Under the pieces are notes generated by a model. It did no database searches. It was not told the origin of the DNA and saw nothing but the letters and a program-made list of their open reading frames with translations. 64,000 nt of DNA, taken from the NCBI GenBank assembly GCA_963778525.1, contig CAVZUJ010000008.1, positions 101,841 to 165,840 on the forward strand, given 5' to 3'. Positions 34,277 to 44,057 of the stretch are shown piece by piece. Position numbers and translations under genes: made by a program. This DNA is from Schlegelella_A sp963778525 (GTDB lineage: Bacteria > Pseudomonadota > Gammaproteobacteria > Burkholderiales > Burkholderiaceae_C). Each line of letters opens with the position of its first letter. The stretch's first letter is position 1.

Positions 34277-35762
34277 ATGAGAGTCACCGTCATCGGTACC
34301 GGCTATGTGGGCCTCGTCACTGGCGCCTGCCTGGCCGAAGTGGGCAACGAGGTGTTCTGCCTCGACCTCGACGAGCGAAGGTCGACTGCTCAACGCCGGG
34401 CACATTCCGATCCACGAGCCCGGCCTCGAGGAGATCGTGCGGCGCAATCGCGCCACCGGTCGGTTGCTGTTTTCCAGCGATATCGCGGCCAGCGTGAGCA
34501 TGGCGAGGTGCAGTTCATCGCCGTCGGCACGCCTTCGGCGGAGGATGGCTCGGCCGAGCTGCGCACGTGCTCGCCGCGGCCCGAAACATCGGCCGGCACA
34601 TGACCGGCTTCAAGGTCGTGGTCGACAAGTCGACCGTGCCGGTGGGAACGGGCGACAAGGTGCGCGCCGCGATCCGAGTGAAGAGCGAGGCCGCGCGGGG
34701 CCCGGGCACGGCGGCGTCGACGCCGTGACCGTGCTCTCCAACCCGGAGTTCCTCAAGGAGGGCGCGGCCGTCGAAGACTTCATGCGGCCCGACCGGATCA
34801 TCATCGGCGTCGACGACGACGCCGACGGGCCAGCGCGCCCTGCAGGCCATGCGGAACGCTCTACGCGCCGTTCAATCGCCATCACGAGCGCATGCGTCGT
34901 CATGGGCGTGCGCTCGGCGGAGTTCACCAAGTACGCGGCCAACGCCATGCTGGCCACGCGCATCTCGTTCATGAACGAGCTCGCCAACCTGGCCGACAAG
35001 GTGGGCGCCGACATCGAGTCGGTGCGCCGCGGCATCGGCTCGGACCCGCGGATCGGCTACGACTTTCTCTACGCCGGCACGGGGTACGGCGGTTCGTGCT
35101 TTCCCAAGGACATTCGGGCGCTGGTAAAGAGCGCCGAGGGCCACGGGCAAACGTTGAAGGTGCTCGACGGCGGTAGAGTCGGTCAACAGCGCGCAGAAGC
35201 GGGTCCTGGTCGACAAGATCGTCGCGCCGCTTCGGCTCCGACCTTTCTCGACGCAGGTTCGCGGTCTGGGGTCTGGCATTCAAGCCCAACACCGATGATT
35301 TGCGCGAGGCGCCCAGTCGCGTGGTAGTTGCGGAATTGCTGGCTGCGGGTGCAGCGGTGAAGGCCTACGATCCGATCGCCATGCCCGAGGCGGGTCGGTG
35401 CTTTACGCGCGATCTGGCGGCGCGGCCGCAGGACCTGTCTCGACTGTCATTCGCTTCGTCACAGACCGAGGCGCTGCAAGGCGCTGACGCGCTCGTCATC
35501 CTTACCGAGTGGAAGTCGTTTCGCAGTCCCGATTTGGCTGCCGTCAGGTCGGCGCTTGAAGCAGCCTCTGATATTCGACGGTCGCAACCTCTTCGAGCCG
35601 GCCGCGATGAGGCAAGCTGGGTTCGAATACCTGGCGGTCGGGAGATCCGCGAGCGGCAAAGGCGATGAACGCATTTCGCCGCGGCCAAGAAACGCGGCGC
35701 AGGGCACACAAAGTCCCGCTACGGCTAGCTTCGCAGGGCGCCGGCGCCTGCGTCGCCGCTAG
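34277..35762 (+). pseudogene. ugd: UDP-glucose 6-dehydrogenase, several frameshifts
   Basis: Ugd oxidises UDP-glucose to UDP-glucuronate, a precursor for acidic polysaccharides. The N-terminal NAD motif GTGYVGLVTG is followed, in alternating frames, by NAGHIPIHEPGLEEIV, VVDKSTVPVGTGDK, LSNPEFLKEGAAVEDF, the catalytic GTGYGGSCFPKD and the C-terminal WGLAFKPNTDDLREAPS and LIFDGRNLFEP. At least five breaks occur, near 34380, 34498, 34565, 34690 and 35175. Several are repaired by adding one base to a doublet. The end given is the first stop in the frame encoding the C-terminal homology; the true end may be nearer 35668. It is the first gene of the plus-strand cluster. Confidence 0.85.
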
Positions 35763-35829
35763 ACTCCGACACCGACGCGGCGTCAGGTCGTCGTCCGCAC
35801 AGCGCAGCGCAGCGCATCGAGCTTCTTGC

Positions 35830-37113
35830 ATGGAACGGAAAATAGCAGTTGTCGGTCTTGGTTATGTCGGCCTGCCGGTCGCCGCGGCCTTCGGGATGCG
35901 AAGCAAGGTGGTGGGCTTCGACGTCGATGCGAGGCGAATCGAGGAGCTCCGGACGGGGCATGACCGGACTGGCGAGGTCTCTCCCGATCGGCTGGCTGCG
36001 GCGAACATCACCTATTCCGTCGATGCCAACGATCTGCGCGAGTGCGACTTCTTCATCGTCGCCGTGCCAACGCCGGTCGACCAGGCGAACAAGCCCGATC
36101 TGCGTGCCCTGCTGGGCGCGTCACGAAGTGTCGGCCAGGTCTTGAAGCGAGGCGACATCGTCGTCTACGAGTCCACCGTTTACCCGGGTGCAACGGAGGA
36201 AGACTGCGTTCCGGTCCTCGAACAGGTCTCGGGGCTGACGCACGGGGTCGATTTCTGCTGCGGCTACAGCCCGGAGCGGATCAACCCGGGCGATCGCGAA
36301 CACACGTTCGAGAACATCCGCAAGATCGTTTCCGGACACGACGCGAAGACGCTGGACGTGGTTGCCGACGTCTATTCGCAGGTCGTCCTCGCTGGAGTGC
36401 ATCGGGCCACTTCGATCCGGGTGGCCGAAGCCGCCAAGGTGATCGAGAACACACAAAGAGATCTCAACGTCGCCTTGATGAACGAGTTGTCGTTGCTCTT
36501 TCGACGCATGGGCATCGACACCGCCGACGTTCTCGCCGCCGCCGGCTCGAAGTGGAACTTCCTTCCATTTCGGCCCGGCCTGGTGGGCGGCCACTGCATC
36601 GGCGTCGACCCCTACTACCTGACCTTCAAGGCCGAAAGCCTCGGCTACAGCCCGCAGGTCATCCTGTCCGGACGCCGCATCAACGACAACATGGGCCGCT
36701 ACGTGGCGCGCAACATGATCAAGCTGATGCTGAAAAACGGCATCGACGTCGCCCGCAGCCGGATCGGGGTCATGGGCGTGACCTTCAAGGAGAACTGTCC
36801 GGACATCCGCAACTCGAAGGTCATCGATCTCATTCGCGAGCTGAAGGATCACGGGGCGGAAGTGATCGTGACCGACCCCTACGCCGACCCGGAAGAGGTT
36901 GCCGACGAATGCGGGTTCGAGCTCGGCCAGATCGATCTCGCCGCGCCGGTCGATTCGCTGGTAGTGGCGGTGGCGCATCGCGAGTACGGCGCGCTCGATG
37001 CCGCCGGTCTTCGCAGGCTGGTGCGTGGCGATCGGCCGGTGCTCGCCGATGTGAAATCGCTCTACGACCGGGCCGCAGTCGGTGAAGTCGGCTTCACCGT
37101 GTTTCGTTTGTGA
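35830..37113 (+). CDS. tviB: UDP-N-acetylhexosamine 6-dehydrogenase (TviB/WbpO type)
   Basis: This 427-residue enzyme oxidises UDP-GlcNAc or UDP-GalNAc at C6 to the uronate using NAD. It has the N-terminal VVGLGYVGLPVA motif, the subgroup signature PERINPGDREHTFENI, the central KVIENTQRDLNVALMNELSL, and the catalytic cysteine in GGHCIGVDPYY. A second Rossmann domain follows. These features fit TviB/WbpO better than UDP-glucose dehydrogenase. With the next three genes it would start a 2,3-diacetamido-uronate pathway. The start at MERKIAVVG is used because upstream codons read across the ugd tail. It overlaps the next gene (GTGA). Confidence 0.93.
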   Translation: MERKIAVVGLGYVGLPVAAAFGMRSKVVGFDVDARRIEELRTGHDRTGEVSPDRLAAANITYSVDANDLRECDFFIVAVPTPVDQANKPDLRALLGASRSVGQVLKRGDIVVYESTVYPGATEEDCVPVLEQVSGLTHGVDFCCGYSPERINPGDREHTFENIRKIVSGHDAKTLDVVADVYSQVVLAGVHRATSIRVAEAAKVIENTQRDLNVALMNELSLLFRRMGIDTADVLAAAGSKWNFLPFRPGLVGGHCIGVDPYYLTFKAESLGYSPQVILSGRRINDNMGRYVARNMIKLMLKNGIDVARSRIGVMGVTFKENCPDIRNSKVIDLIRELKDHGAEVIVTDPYADPEEVADECGFELGQIDLAAPVDSLVVAVAHREYGALDAAGLRRLVRGDRPVLADVKSLYDRAAVGEVGFTVFRL

Positions 37114-38192
37114 GTCTCGCGCCAACCCTCTCTCTTGCTCGGCCCGCGAGCGGCACCAACCGGATCAGGTTCGCTCTGGTCGGCTGCGGCCGCATCTCCA
37201 AAAATCACATCGAGGCCCTCGCCGCGCATTCGGCGAGCGCCGAGCTCGTCGCGGTGTGCGACACCGACCCGCAGGCGCTTGCCGCGGCCAGCGCCAAAAG
37301 CGGCGCCGAAGGCTTCGCCTCGCTGACGGTTCTGCTCCAACGAAGCCGTGCCCAGGTGGTCGTCCTGGCGACGCCCAGCGGCTTGCATGCCGCCCAGGCC
37401 ATCGAGTGCGCCGGCGCCGGCCGCCACGTGGTGACCGAAAAGCCGATGGCCACCCGCTACGAAGACGGACAGGCCATGGTGCGGGCGTGTCTCGAGGCCA
37501 AGGTCGATCTGTTCGTCGTCAAGCAGAATCGTCTCAATCCGACCGTGCGATTGCTCAAGCGCGCCGTCGACGCGGGGCGGTTCGGTCGGATATTCCTATG
37601 CACAGTGAACGTCTTCTGGAGCCGGCCGCAGAGCTACTACGACGCGGCTCCCTGGCGCGGCCGCTGGGATCTGGACGGCGGCGCCTTCATGAACCAGGCC
37701 AGCCACTACGTCGATCTCCTCGATTGGCTGGTCGGGCCGGTCGACAACGTCCACGCCTATACGGCAACGCTGGCGCGCCGCATCGAGGCGGAGGACACCG
37801 GCGTGATGAGCCTGCATCTGCGTGACGGCGGCCTGGCGTCGATCAACGTGACGATGCTCACGTATCCCAAGAATCTCGAGGGCAGCATCACCATCCTCGG
37901 CGAGCGTGGCAGCGTGCGCGTCGGCGGAACTGCGGTGAACAAGATCGAGCACTGGGAGTTCGACAGCCCGGAGGAAGGTGACGAGCAAATCGAAAACGCC
38001 AGCTACGGAGTGGCGAGCGTGTACGGACCCGGACATGCCCTGTACTACGACAACCTGATCGCTGCTCTGCGCGGCGAGGCCGCGGCCAAGGTCAACGGCC
38101 AGGACGGCTTGCGATCGCTCGAGGTGTTGATCGCCGCCTACCGCTCGGCGCGCGAGGGCGTGCGTGTGTCGCTGCCGCTGGAGGCTCGATGA
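37110..38192 (+). CDS. wlbA: Gfo/Idh/MocA oxidoreductase, UDP-GlcNAcA 3-dehydrogenase (WlbA/WbpB type)
   Basis: WlbA/WbpB oxidises the C3 hydroxyl of UDP-N-acetylglucosaminuronate to a ketone in UDP-diacetamido-uronate synthesis. The 360-residue protein has an N-terminal Rossmann motif (VGCGRISKNHIEAL), the family EKP motif in VTEKPMATRYEDG, and the WlbA-like segment VKQNRLNPTVRLLKRAV. WDLDGGAFMNQASHYVDLL carries the active-site His. A GTG start overlaps the tviB stop, and the stop overlaps wlbB (ATGA), so translation is probably coupled. Confidence 0.92.
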   Translation: MSLAPTLSLARPASGTNRIRFALVGCGRISKNHIEALAAHSASAELVAVCDTDPQALAAASAKSGAEGFASLTVLLQRSRAQVVVLATPSGLHAAQAIECAGAGRHVVTEKPMATRYEDGQAMVRACLEAKVDLFVVKQNRLNPTVRLLKRAVDAGRFGRIFLCTVNVFWSRPQSYYDAAPWRGRWDLDGGAFMNQASHYVDLLDWLVGPVDNVHAYTATLARRIEAEDTGVMSLHLRDGGLASINVTMLTYPKNLEGSITILGERGSVRVGGTAVNKIEHWEFDSPEEGDEQIENASYGVASVYGPGHALYYDNLIAALRGEAAAKVNGQDGLRSLEVLIAAYRSAREGVRVSLPLEAR

Positions 38193-38774
38193 TCCAGCCT
38201 TCGGCCATCGTCGATGCCGGCGCCGAGGTGGGCCGCGGCACCAAGATCTGGCACTTTTCTCATGTCTGTTCCGGTGCGCGCATCGGCGCCGATTGCTCGC
38301 TGGGACAAGGCGTATTCGTCGGTGGCGCGGCGGTCATCGGCGATCGGGTCAAGGTGCAGAACAACGTCTCGGTCTTCGATGCCGTGACGCTGGAAGACGA
38401 CGTGTTCTGCGGCCCCGGCGCGGTCTTCACGAACGTCTTGAACCCGCGTGCCGAGGTCGTCCGCAAGCGCGAATACCGGAGCACGCCGGGTCTGCCGCGG
38501 CGCCACGCTCGGCGCCAATTGCACCGTCGTCTGCGGCGTGACGATCGGCAGCTATGCCTTCGTCGGGGCCGGCGCGGTCGTCAACCGGGACGTGCCGGCC
38601 TTCGCCCTCGTGGTCGGCGTGCCGGCGCGGCAGATCGGCTGGATGAGTCGGCGCGGTGAGCGGCTCGATTTGCCGCTCGAGGGCGCGGACGCTCGCGCCC
38701 GATGCCCGTCGTCCGGCGAAAATTATGTCCTGCGAGACGGCCGATGCGAGTTGGCGGAGCCGGAAGCGGAATGA
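38189..38774 (+). pseudogene. wlbB: UDP-3-amino-uronate N-acetyltransferase (WlbB/WbpD type), one frameshift
   Basis: WlbB/WbpD acetylates the C3 amine made by the aminotransferase encoded next. The protein of about 195 residues is a left-handed beta-helix of hexapeptide repeats, with the subfamily N-terminus IQPSAIVDAGAEVGRGTKIW and VFTNVLNPRAEVVRKREYR. The frame breaks near 38490 and resumes at RGATLGANCTVVCGVTIG in another frame, reaching the stop at 38774, which overlaps wlbC as ATGA. One base gained or two lost explains the break. Both gene boundaries are intact. Confidence 0.88.
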
Positions 38775-39911
38775 TGCAGGCGATACCCTTCGTCGACCTG
38801 AAGAGCCAGTATCAGGCGCTCAAGTCGAGCATCGACGCACGAATCCAGCGTGTGCTCGATCACGGGCAGTACATCCTGGGGCCCGAAGTCGGCGAGCTCG
38901 AGGAGAGTCTTGCCGCTCGCGTCGGCTCGCGGCACTGCATCACCGTGGCCAGCGGCACCGAGGCGCTGCTGATCAGCCTGATGGCGCTCGAGCTTCGGCC
39001 CGGCGATGAAGTGATCACCACGCCCTTCACGTTTGCCGCTCCGGCCGAAATGATCGCCTTGCTCGGCGGCAAGCCGGTCTTCGTCGACATCGAGCAAGAC
39101 ACCTTCAACATCGACGCGACGCAGATCGAAGCGGCGATCACGCCGCGCACGCGAGCCATTCTTCCGGTGAGCCTTTACGGCCAATGCGCGGACATGGACG
39201 CGATCAATGCCATCGCCGAGCGGCACGGCCTGGCCGTCATCGAGGATGCGGCGCAGAGCTTCGGCGCCAGCTTCGGAGCCCGCCAGAGCTGCAACCTGAG
39301 CACGCTCGGCTGCACCAGCTTTTTCCCGAGCAAGCCGCTCGGCTGCTATGGCGACGGCGGTGCCGTCTTCACCAACGACGACGCGCTGGCCAAGGCCTGC
39401 CGCGAGATCCGTGCGCATGGCCAGAGCGGCCGCTACGTGCACACGCGAATCGGCGTCGGGGGCCGCATGGACACGCTGCAGTGCGCCGTGGTGCTCGCGA
39501 AGCTCGAGCGGTTCGACTGGGAAATGGCACGGCGGCGTGCGCTGGCGGCGCGGTACACGCAGGCGCTGTCCGGCTTGGCCGGGTTGCAGGTGCCGACGAT
39601 TCGAGCGGGCCGCACCAGCGCCTGGGCGCAGTACACGGTGGCGGTCGAGGAGCGGGCGGCGGTTCAAGCGACCCTCCACGAAAGCGGCATTCCCACCGCG
39701 GTGCACTATCCGCACCCGCTTCATCATCAACCGGCGTACGCCGATCCATCTCGCGCCGCGTCCGTGCCCAAGAGTGTCATTGCGGCGAGCCGGGTCCTCA
39801 GTATTCCGATGAGCGCCGACCTCGGCGCCGAAGCACCAGGGTCGAGTCATGCGCGAGCTGCTCGAGGCGATCAAAGAAGTGCCGCGAATGGGCGCTGGTC
39901 AGCGTGGTTGA
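38771..39911 (+). pseudogene. wlbC: DegT/DnrJ family aminotransferase (WlbC/WbpE type), late frameshift
   Basis: WlbC/WbpE transfers an amino group from glutamate to the 3-keto uronate using PLP. The open part covers about 350 residues: FVDLKSQYQALKSSIDARI at the N-terminus, the ASGTEALLISLMAL and ITTPFTFAAPAEMI blocks, and the PLP lysine in SFFPSKPLGCYGDGGA. The frame breaks near 39835, about 25 codons before the end. The expected tail (MRELLEAIKEVPRMG) follows in another frame to a TGA at 39911. The catalytic domain is intact even as sequenced. The start at 38771 overlaps the wlbB stop. Confidence 0.9.
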
Positions 39912-39972
39912 TCCTCGCGGGAGATCGGCGGCTCCCGCCCCAGACTCGTAAGCCTCGCAAACAGAATCGAGC

Positions 39973-40779
39973 ATGCCGCAATTCAGGAACTGCAATCTGT
40001 GCGGAACCGCCAATCCGAAATTGCTGTGGAAGCGCAATGACTATGCAATCGTGGCTTGCGGTCAATGTGGTCTGCAGTACGTGGGCCAGAATCCGCAAGA
40101 CATCGATTTCGCCGCCCTCTATTCGGAGGCCTACTACACGGGTGGCAGCGAGCACGTGTTCGCCGACTATGTCGGCGAGGAAGCTGAGCGCCGTGCCAGC
40201 GCCCGGCGCAAACTGTGGTCGATGCGGCGGCGAACCGCTCGAGCGGGCCGCCTGCTTGACCTGGGCTGTGCCGCGGGTTTCTTTCTCGCCGAAGCGCGGC
40301 GATATCTCGAACCCCACGGGGTCGAGATCAGCGAGTTCTCGTCCCGCATCGCACGAGAGCGGTTCGAGCTCGATGTCTTCACGGGTACGTTGCAGAGCGC
40401 CCGCTTCGAGGCCGACAGCTTCGACGTCGTCACGATGTGGGATGTCGTGGAGCACCTGCCCGACCCGAAGGCGGTGCTGACGGAGGTCACGCGAGTTCTC
40501 AAGCCCGGCGGCTCACTGGTCTTGACGACAGGCGACGTGGGTAGCCGGTATGCTCGCCGCGCGGGTCCGAACTGGCATTTGCTCGAGCCCCCCTGGCATC
40601 TCTACTTCTTTTCGCGCGCCACCATGAGTGCAATGGGTGAGGCTGCGGGACTGCGGCCCGCGGCCTGTAGTTCGGTGGGCGTTGCCTCGGACCTGCGAGT
40701 CCTGCGATCTCTGCCGGGGAGGCTCATCACCAATCTGCTCGGGCTCGGAGACATCATGGAAATGACCTTGACCAAGTGA
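39973..40779 (+). CDS. Class I SAM-dependent methyltransferase with N-terminal zinc-ribbon-like motif
   Basis: The 268-residue protein begins with two CxxC pairs (CNLCG and CGQCG), a metal-binding motif seen in sugar methyltransferases. A Rossmann-type domain follows with the SAM motif LLDLGCAAGFFL and the acidic post-motif VTMWDVVEHLPDP. A C-terminal WHLYFFSRATM segment follows. The probable substrate is a nucleotide sugar or glycan intermediate, inferred from position between the wlb genes and a flippase gene. The reading frame is intact. It overlaps the flippase start by four bases (GTGA). Confidence 0.85.
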   Translation: MPQFRNCNLCGTANPKLLWKRNDYAIVACGQCGLQYVGQNPQDIDFAALYSEAYYTGGSEHVFADYVGEEAERRASARRKLWSMRRRTARAGRLLDLGCAAGFFLAEARRYLEPHGVEISEFSSRIARERFELDVFTGTLQSARFEADSFDVVTMWDVVEHLPDPKAVLTEVTRVLKPGGSLVLTTGDVGSRYARRAGPNWHLLEPPWHLYFFSRATMSAMGEAAGLRPAACSSVGVASDLRVLRSLPGRLITNLLGLGDIMEMTLTK

Positions 40780-42072
40780 GCACGATTGCGCGAGGCACTT
40801 TCGTCAATCTCGTCGCGCGAGTGGTGGCGATCGCACTTGGAGTCACGATTACCGTCACGACCGCACGCATGGGGACGCAAGCGCAAGGTCAGTTCGCTCT
40901 CTTGACGTCGGTCGAGACCCTGCTGCTGGCACTCTTCTCCGGCTTCGGCGTGGCGCTGGCTCGGCGCGTTTCGCATGGGCGCGAACGCCCGGAGCAAATT
41001 CTCGGCGCAACGATATGGGCCTGCCTTGCGCTCGGCTCCGCGTGCGCAGTCGTACTGCTCGGTGTCTCGATGGCTTCGGCAGGACCCTATAGTATTTCTG
41101 GATTGTGGCTTTGAGTGCGCCGTTGCTATTGGTGCCTGCGAACCTCGCTGGTCTCTGGCTCGGCCAGGACGGTGGGTCCGATCGGTTTCGTTGCGGTCGC
41201 GGGGCCACTGTTGACTCTGGTCTTTTTCGCCGGCTTCTGGCTCGTCGATCCATCCTTGACCCCGAGCAAGGTGGTTGCGATGCTCTTGTCGTGGGCACTC
41301 GCGAGGTTGGTGGTGGGCGTGGCCGTGCTCGGTCAGTTCCGGTCCGAGGCGACCCGAGGACACCGCGACTGGTCTTCGCTGCGACACTAGGCATTCCTTC
41401 ATCGCGATCATCGGGCTGACCAACCTCGTCGGGTTGATGAACTACCGGGTCGATCTCTTCCTTGTCGAGCACTTCCTCGGCCTGACTCCAACCGGCGTGT
41501 ATTCGATCGCAATCATGGTGGCGGAACTGTTGTGGCTGTTGTCGTCCGCAGTCACGCAGGCGTCGTATGCACGCATCGGCAATCCGGACCGCACTGTCGC
41601 GGCGCGCTTCGTGGTGCGGATCGTTCATGCCAATTTCGTTGTCCTGCTGATCATCTCTCCGTTCCTCTACCTCGGTGCCAGGTTCATCCTTCCGTGGCTC
41701 CTCGGTCCCGGCTATGCCGATGCGCCGCTTCTGCTCGCGTTGCTCCTGCCGGGTGTGATGAGCTACGGCGCGGCATCGCCCTTGTCGGCCTATTTCACGA
41801 ACCATGCGGGCCGACCGCAAGTGCCGGCCATCGTCGCCGGCCTGTCGTTGATCATCAACGTTCTGCTGTGCGTCGTGCTGATTCCGCGGTACGGAGTCAT
41901 GGGCGGCGCCATCGCCACCACGGTGTCGTACTTGCTCTCGGTGCTTGTCATGCTGCTGCTCTTCGCGCGTCACGCCGGCATCGGCGCGGGCGTGCTCGCC
42001 CGGCTCGATTTGCGCGACGTCCGGCAGGCTGTCTCGACCTCGTTGGCGATGCTTCGCGGTCGCCGCGCATGA
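40776..42072 (+). pseudogene. Wzx-type polysaccharide flippase, three frameshifts
   Basis: Flippases of this family move undecaprenyl-linked glycan units across the inner membrane. The gene starts with IARGTFVNLVARVVAIALGVT, typical of a first membrane span. It continues through a series of hydrophobic helices, with PGVMSYGAASPLSAYFTNHAGRP in the C-terminal half, to about 12-14 spans. Breaks near 41090, 41170 and 41388 split it into four frames. The start (GTGA with the methyltransferase) and stop (ATGA with the formyltransferase) are intact. It is one of two flippase genes in the window. Confidence 0.83.
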
Positions 42073-43027
42073 ATGACGCGAGCCCGCCGCCTCGCGCGCC
42101 CAGATTGCTGGTGCTGACCATGCCAGGTTTCGGCATCGAGACCTTGCGCCGCCTCGAGCTTGATCCACGCTGGCCGGCTGCCTCGGTGATCGTCGGCATG
42201 ATCGGACCGCGGCCAGACTGGCTGCGCTGGTTGGCGGCGCGTGCCCGACTGCAATGGCGCGAGCTGCGGCATCCGCTGGCCGAGTTCGCCGAGGGCGCGG
42301 TCGCCGGCATGCGGGCGCGTCGCTGGCTGGAGTCGCGGCGCCGCGAAGTCGTCTGGCTTGAGCGAGACGAAGACGTTCGGCTTGCCCGCCTCGCATGGCA
42401 GCCAGCGCTGACGCTGACCGTTACTTCGCGCATCATCTTCACCGAGCCGACCTTGAACAGCGGTGACGGCGACTGGCTGAACGTGCACCCGGGGCTGTTG
42501 CCCGACTATGCCGGTGCGTCCCCGGCGCCGTACATGTTTCTCGACCGACGCGCTGGTTGCACAATTCAACGCATGGCGGCTGGCGTCGACGCCGGTGCCG
42601 TCGTCGATAGCGGATAGAGGGCGACCTTGGCGCCGATGGCGGCGCCTTGCTGTACGAGCTGCTGCCGACTCTGGCGGCGCAGCGGATCGTCGCCGTCCTG
42701 CAGCGCTGGCAGGGCGGCGCGCTCGAATCCCACCCCCAGGATGTCGGCGCCTTGCGGTACTGTTCCTCGGCGCAGCTTCGGCGCGAGCGCCAACTTGACT
42801 GGTCATGGGAAGCGCCCGTGCTGGCGCGTTGGGTTCACGCCCTGATGCCATTCGCACCAGCCCACTTCATCGACTCGAGCGGCAGGCGCCGCGAGGTGCG
42901 CGCCGCGATCGCGAAGGCGGGCTCGTCAGCCGTTCCGGGTACGGTGCTCGAGCGCCAAGGCGCCCGGGTGCGCGTCGCCTGCTGGGCGGATCGGTGTGGC
43001 TGGAGTGCTGCAGGTCTCCGCACCTGA
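42069..43027 (+). pseudogene. Formyltransferase-fold enzyme, probable sugar N-formyltransferase, one frameshift
   Basis: The N-terminal half has the folate-dependent formyltransferase layout, with the conserved segment WLNVHPGLLPDYAGASP. This is the equivalent of the HPSLLP catalytic loop of Fmt and sugar N-formyltransferases, followed by GCTIQRMAAGVDAG. The frame ends at 42617 and the rest continues from about 42613 in another frame (LGADGGALLYELLPTLA) to a stop at 43027. One missing base near 42610 would restore it. In a glycan cluster with a DegT aminotransferase, formylation of an amino sugar is the likely role. True methionyl-tRNA formyltransferase is unlikely because its usual def/fmt neighbours are absent. 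Confidence 0.75.
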
Positions 43028-43061
43028 GTGTGGGGGATTCGTTGCCGGCGGCATCGCTTCA

Positions 43062-44057
43062 ATGACAAGCGAACGCCTGATCTTCGAGACAGTGGCAGGG
43101 CCGGCGGCGCGGGCCGCCGCCGAGACGCTAGCCGAGAACGCCTTTCAGAGCGAAGCCTGGGTCGATGCCGTGGCCGCGGCCCGCGGCCGGCGCCATCGAT
43201 TCGTCGCCGTTCGTGTCGTCGCCGGCCGGCATTCGGGCGCTTGCCTGTTCGGCGGCGTGCATCGCCGCTTTGGCATCGAGGTGTTCGAGTCCATGCCGAT
43301 GGCCGGATACGGCGGATGACGCTGACCAACCGGCCGACGAGGACGAGGAAGCGTCGTTGACCAGGAGCTGGCTCGCGCGATCGTCCTGGTGGGTCGTAAG
43401 CCTCACCGGCGAGCCGGGTTGTGAGCGCGCTGTGCCTTTGGCCGCTGCGGCGGCATGGCTGCCATCTCCATGGCGTGGCCAGTGGAACGCGCGCACTGGC
43501 ACCCACATCCTCTCCCTGGCTGGCGACGACGAGGTCTTGCTGGCTCGCGCCCGACCGAGGGCACGTAACTACTTGCGTCGGGTCGACCGGTCCGGGTACC
43601 TCATCGAGCGCGGTCGGCCGGACGCCTTCCCCGAGTTCTGCCGACTGTTTCGCAGCGGCAGCGCCGACTGGAAGCAGAGCGCACAGAACCTGCTGCCCGA
43701 TGAGTTCTTTCGTCGCCTCGACGCCGGCGATGGCGCCGACATCTGGACGGCGGCCCGCGACGGCGGGTGCATCGCCGCGGCTTTTTTCTCAGAGGGCGAA
43801 CCGAGATCTACCAGGCGTCGGGCACCGTCAGGGTACGAGGCGACGTATGAGCCATCGATGCGGTGTTGTGGACGGCGATTCGCCATTACCGCGATCGTGG
43901 TTTCCTCACTTTGAACCTGGGCGCGAGCGAAGGCCTCGATAGCGTGCGCTCATTCAAGGAGAAGCTCGGCGGCATGGCCGTGTCGTATCGGCGTGCCACC
44001 TTCATATTGCCTGCGGGCATCGCTATCGTTGCACCAGCTCCGGCGCCAGGGACATGA
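43062..44057 (+). pseudogene. FemAB/GNAT-like acyltransferase, frameshifted
   Basis: The product resembles the GNAT-fold proteins related to FemAB that occur in exopolysaccharide loci. Pieces in successive frames are an N-terminal FQSEAWVDAVAAARG, a middle part with VLLARARPRARNYLRRVDRSG and WKQSAQNLLPDEFFRRL, and a C-terminal TLNLGASEGLDSVRSFKEKLGG. The latter two are typical of the second GNAT half, where peptidyl or acyl donors bind. Breaks lie near 43310 and 43800-43860. It may acylate or aminoacylate an amino sugar, inferred from family and position. The stop overlaps the next gene (ATGA). Confidence 0.65.

Noticed and set aside
42069..43027. Methionyl-tRNA formyltransferase (fmt).
   Set aside because: The product is shorter, lacks the def and rsmB neighbours typical of fmt, and lies inside a glycan operon with coupled starts and stops.
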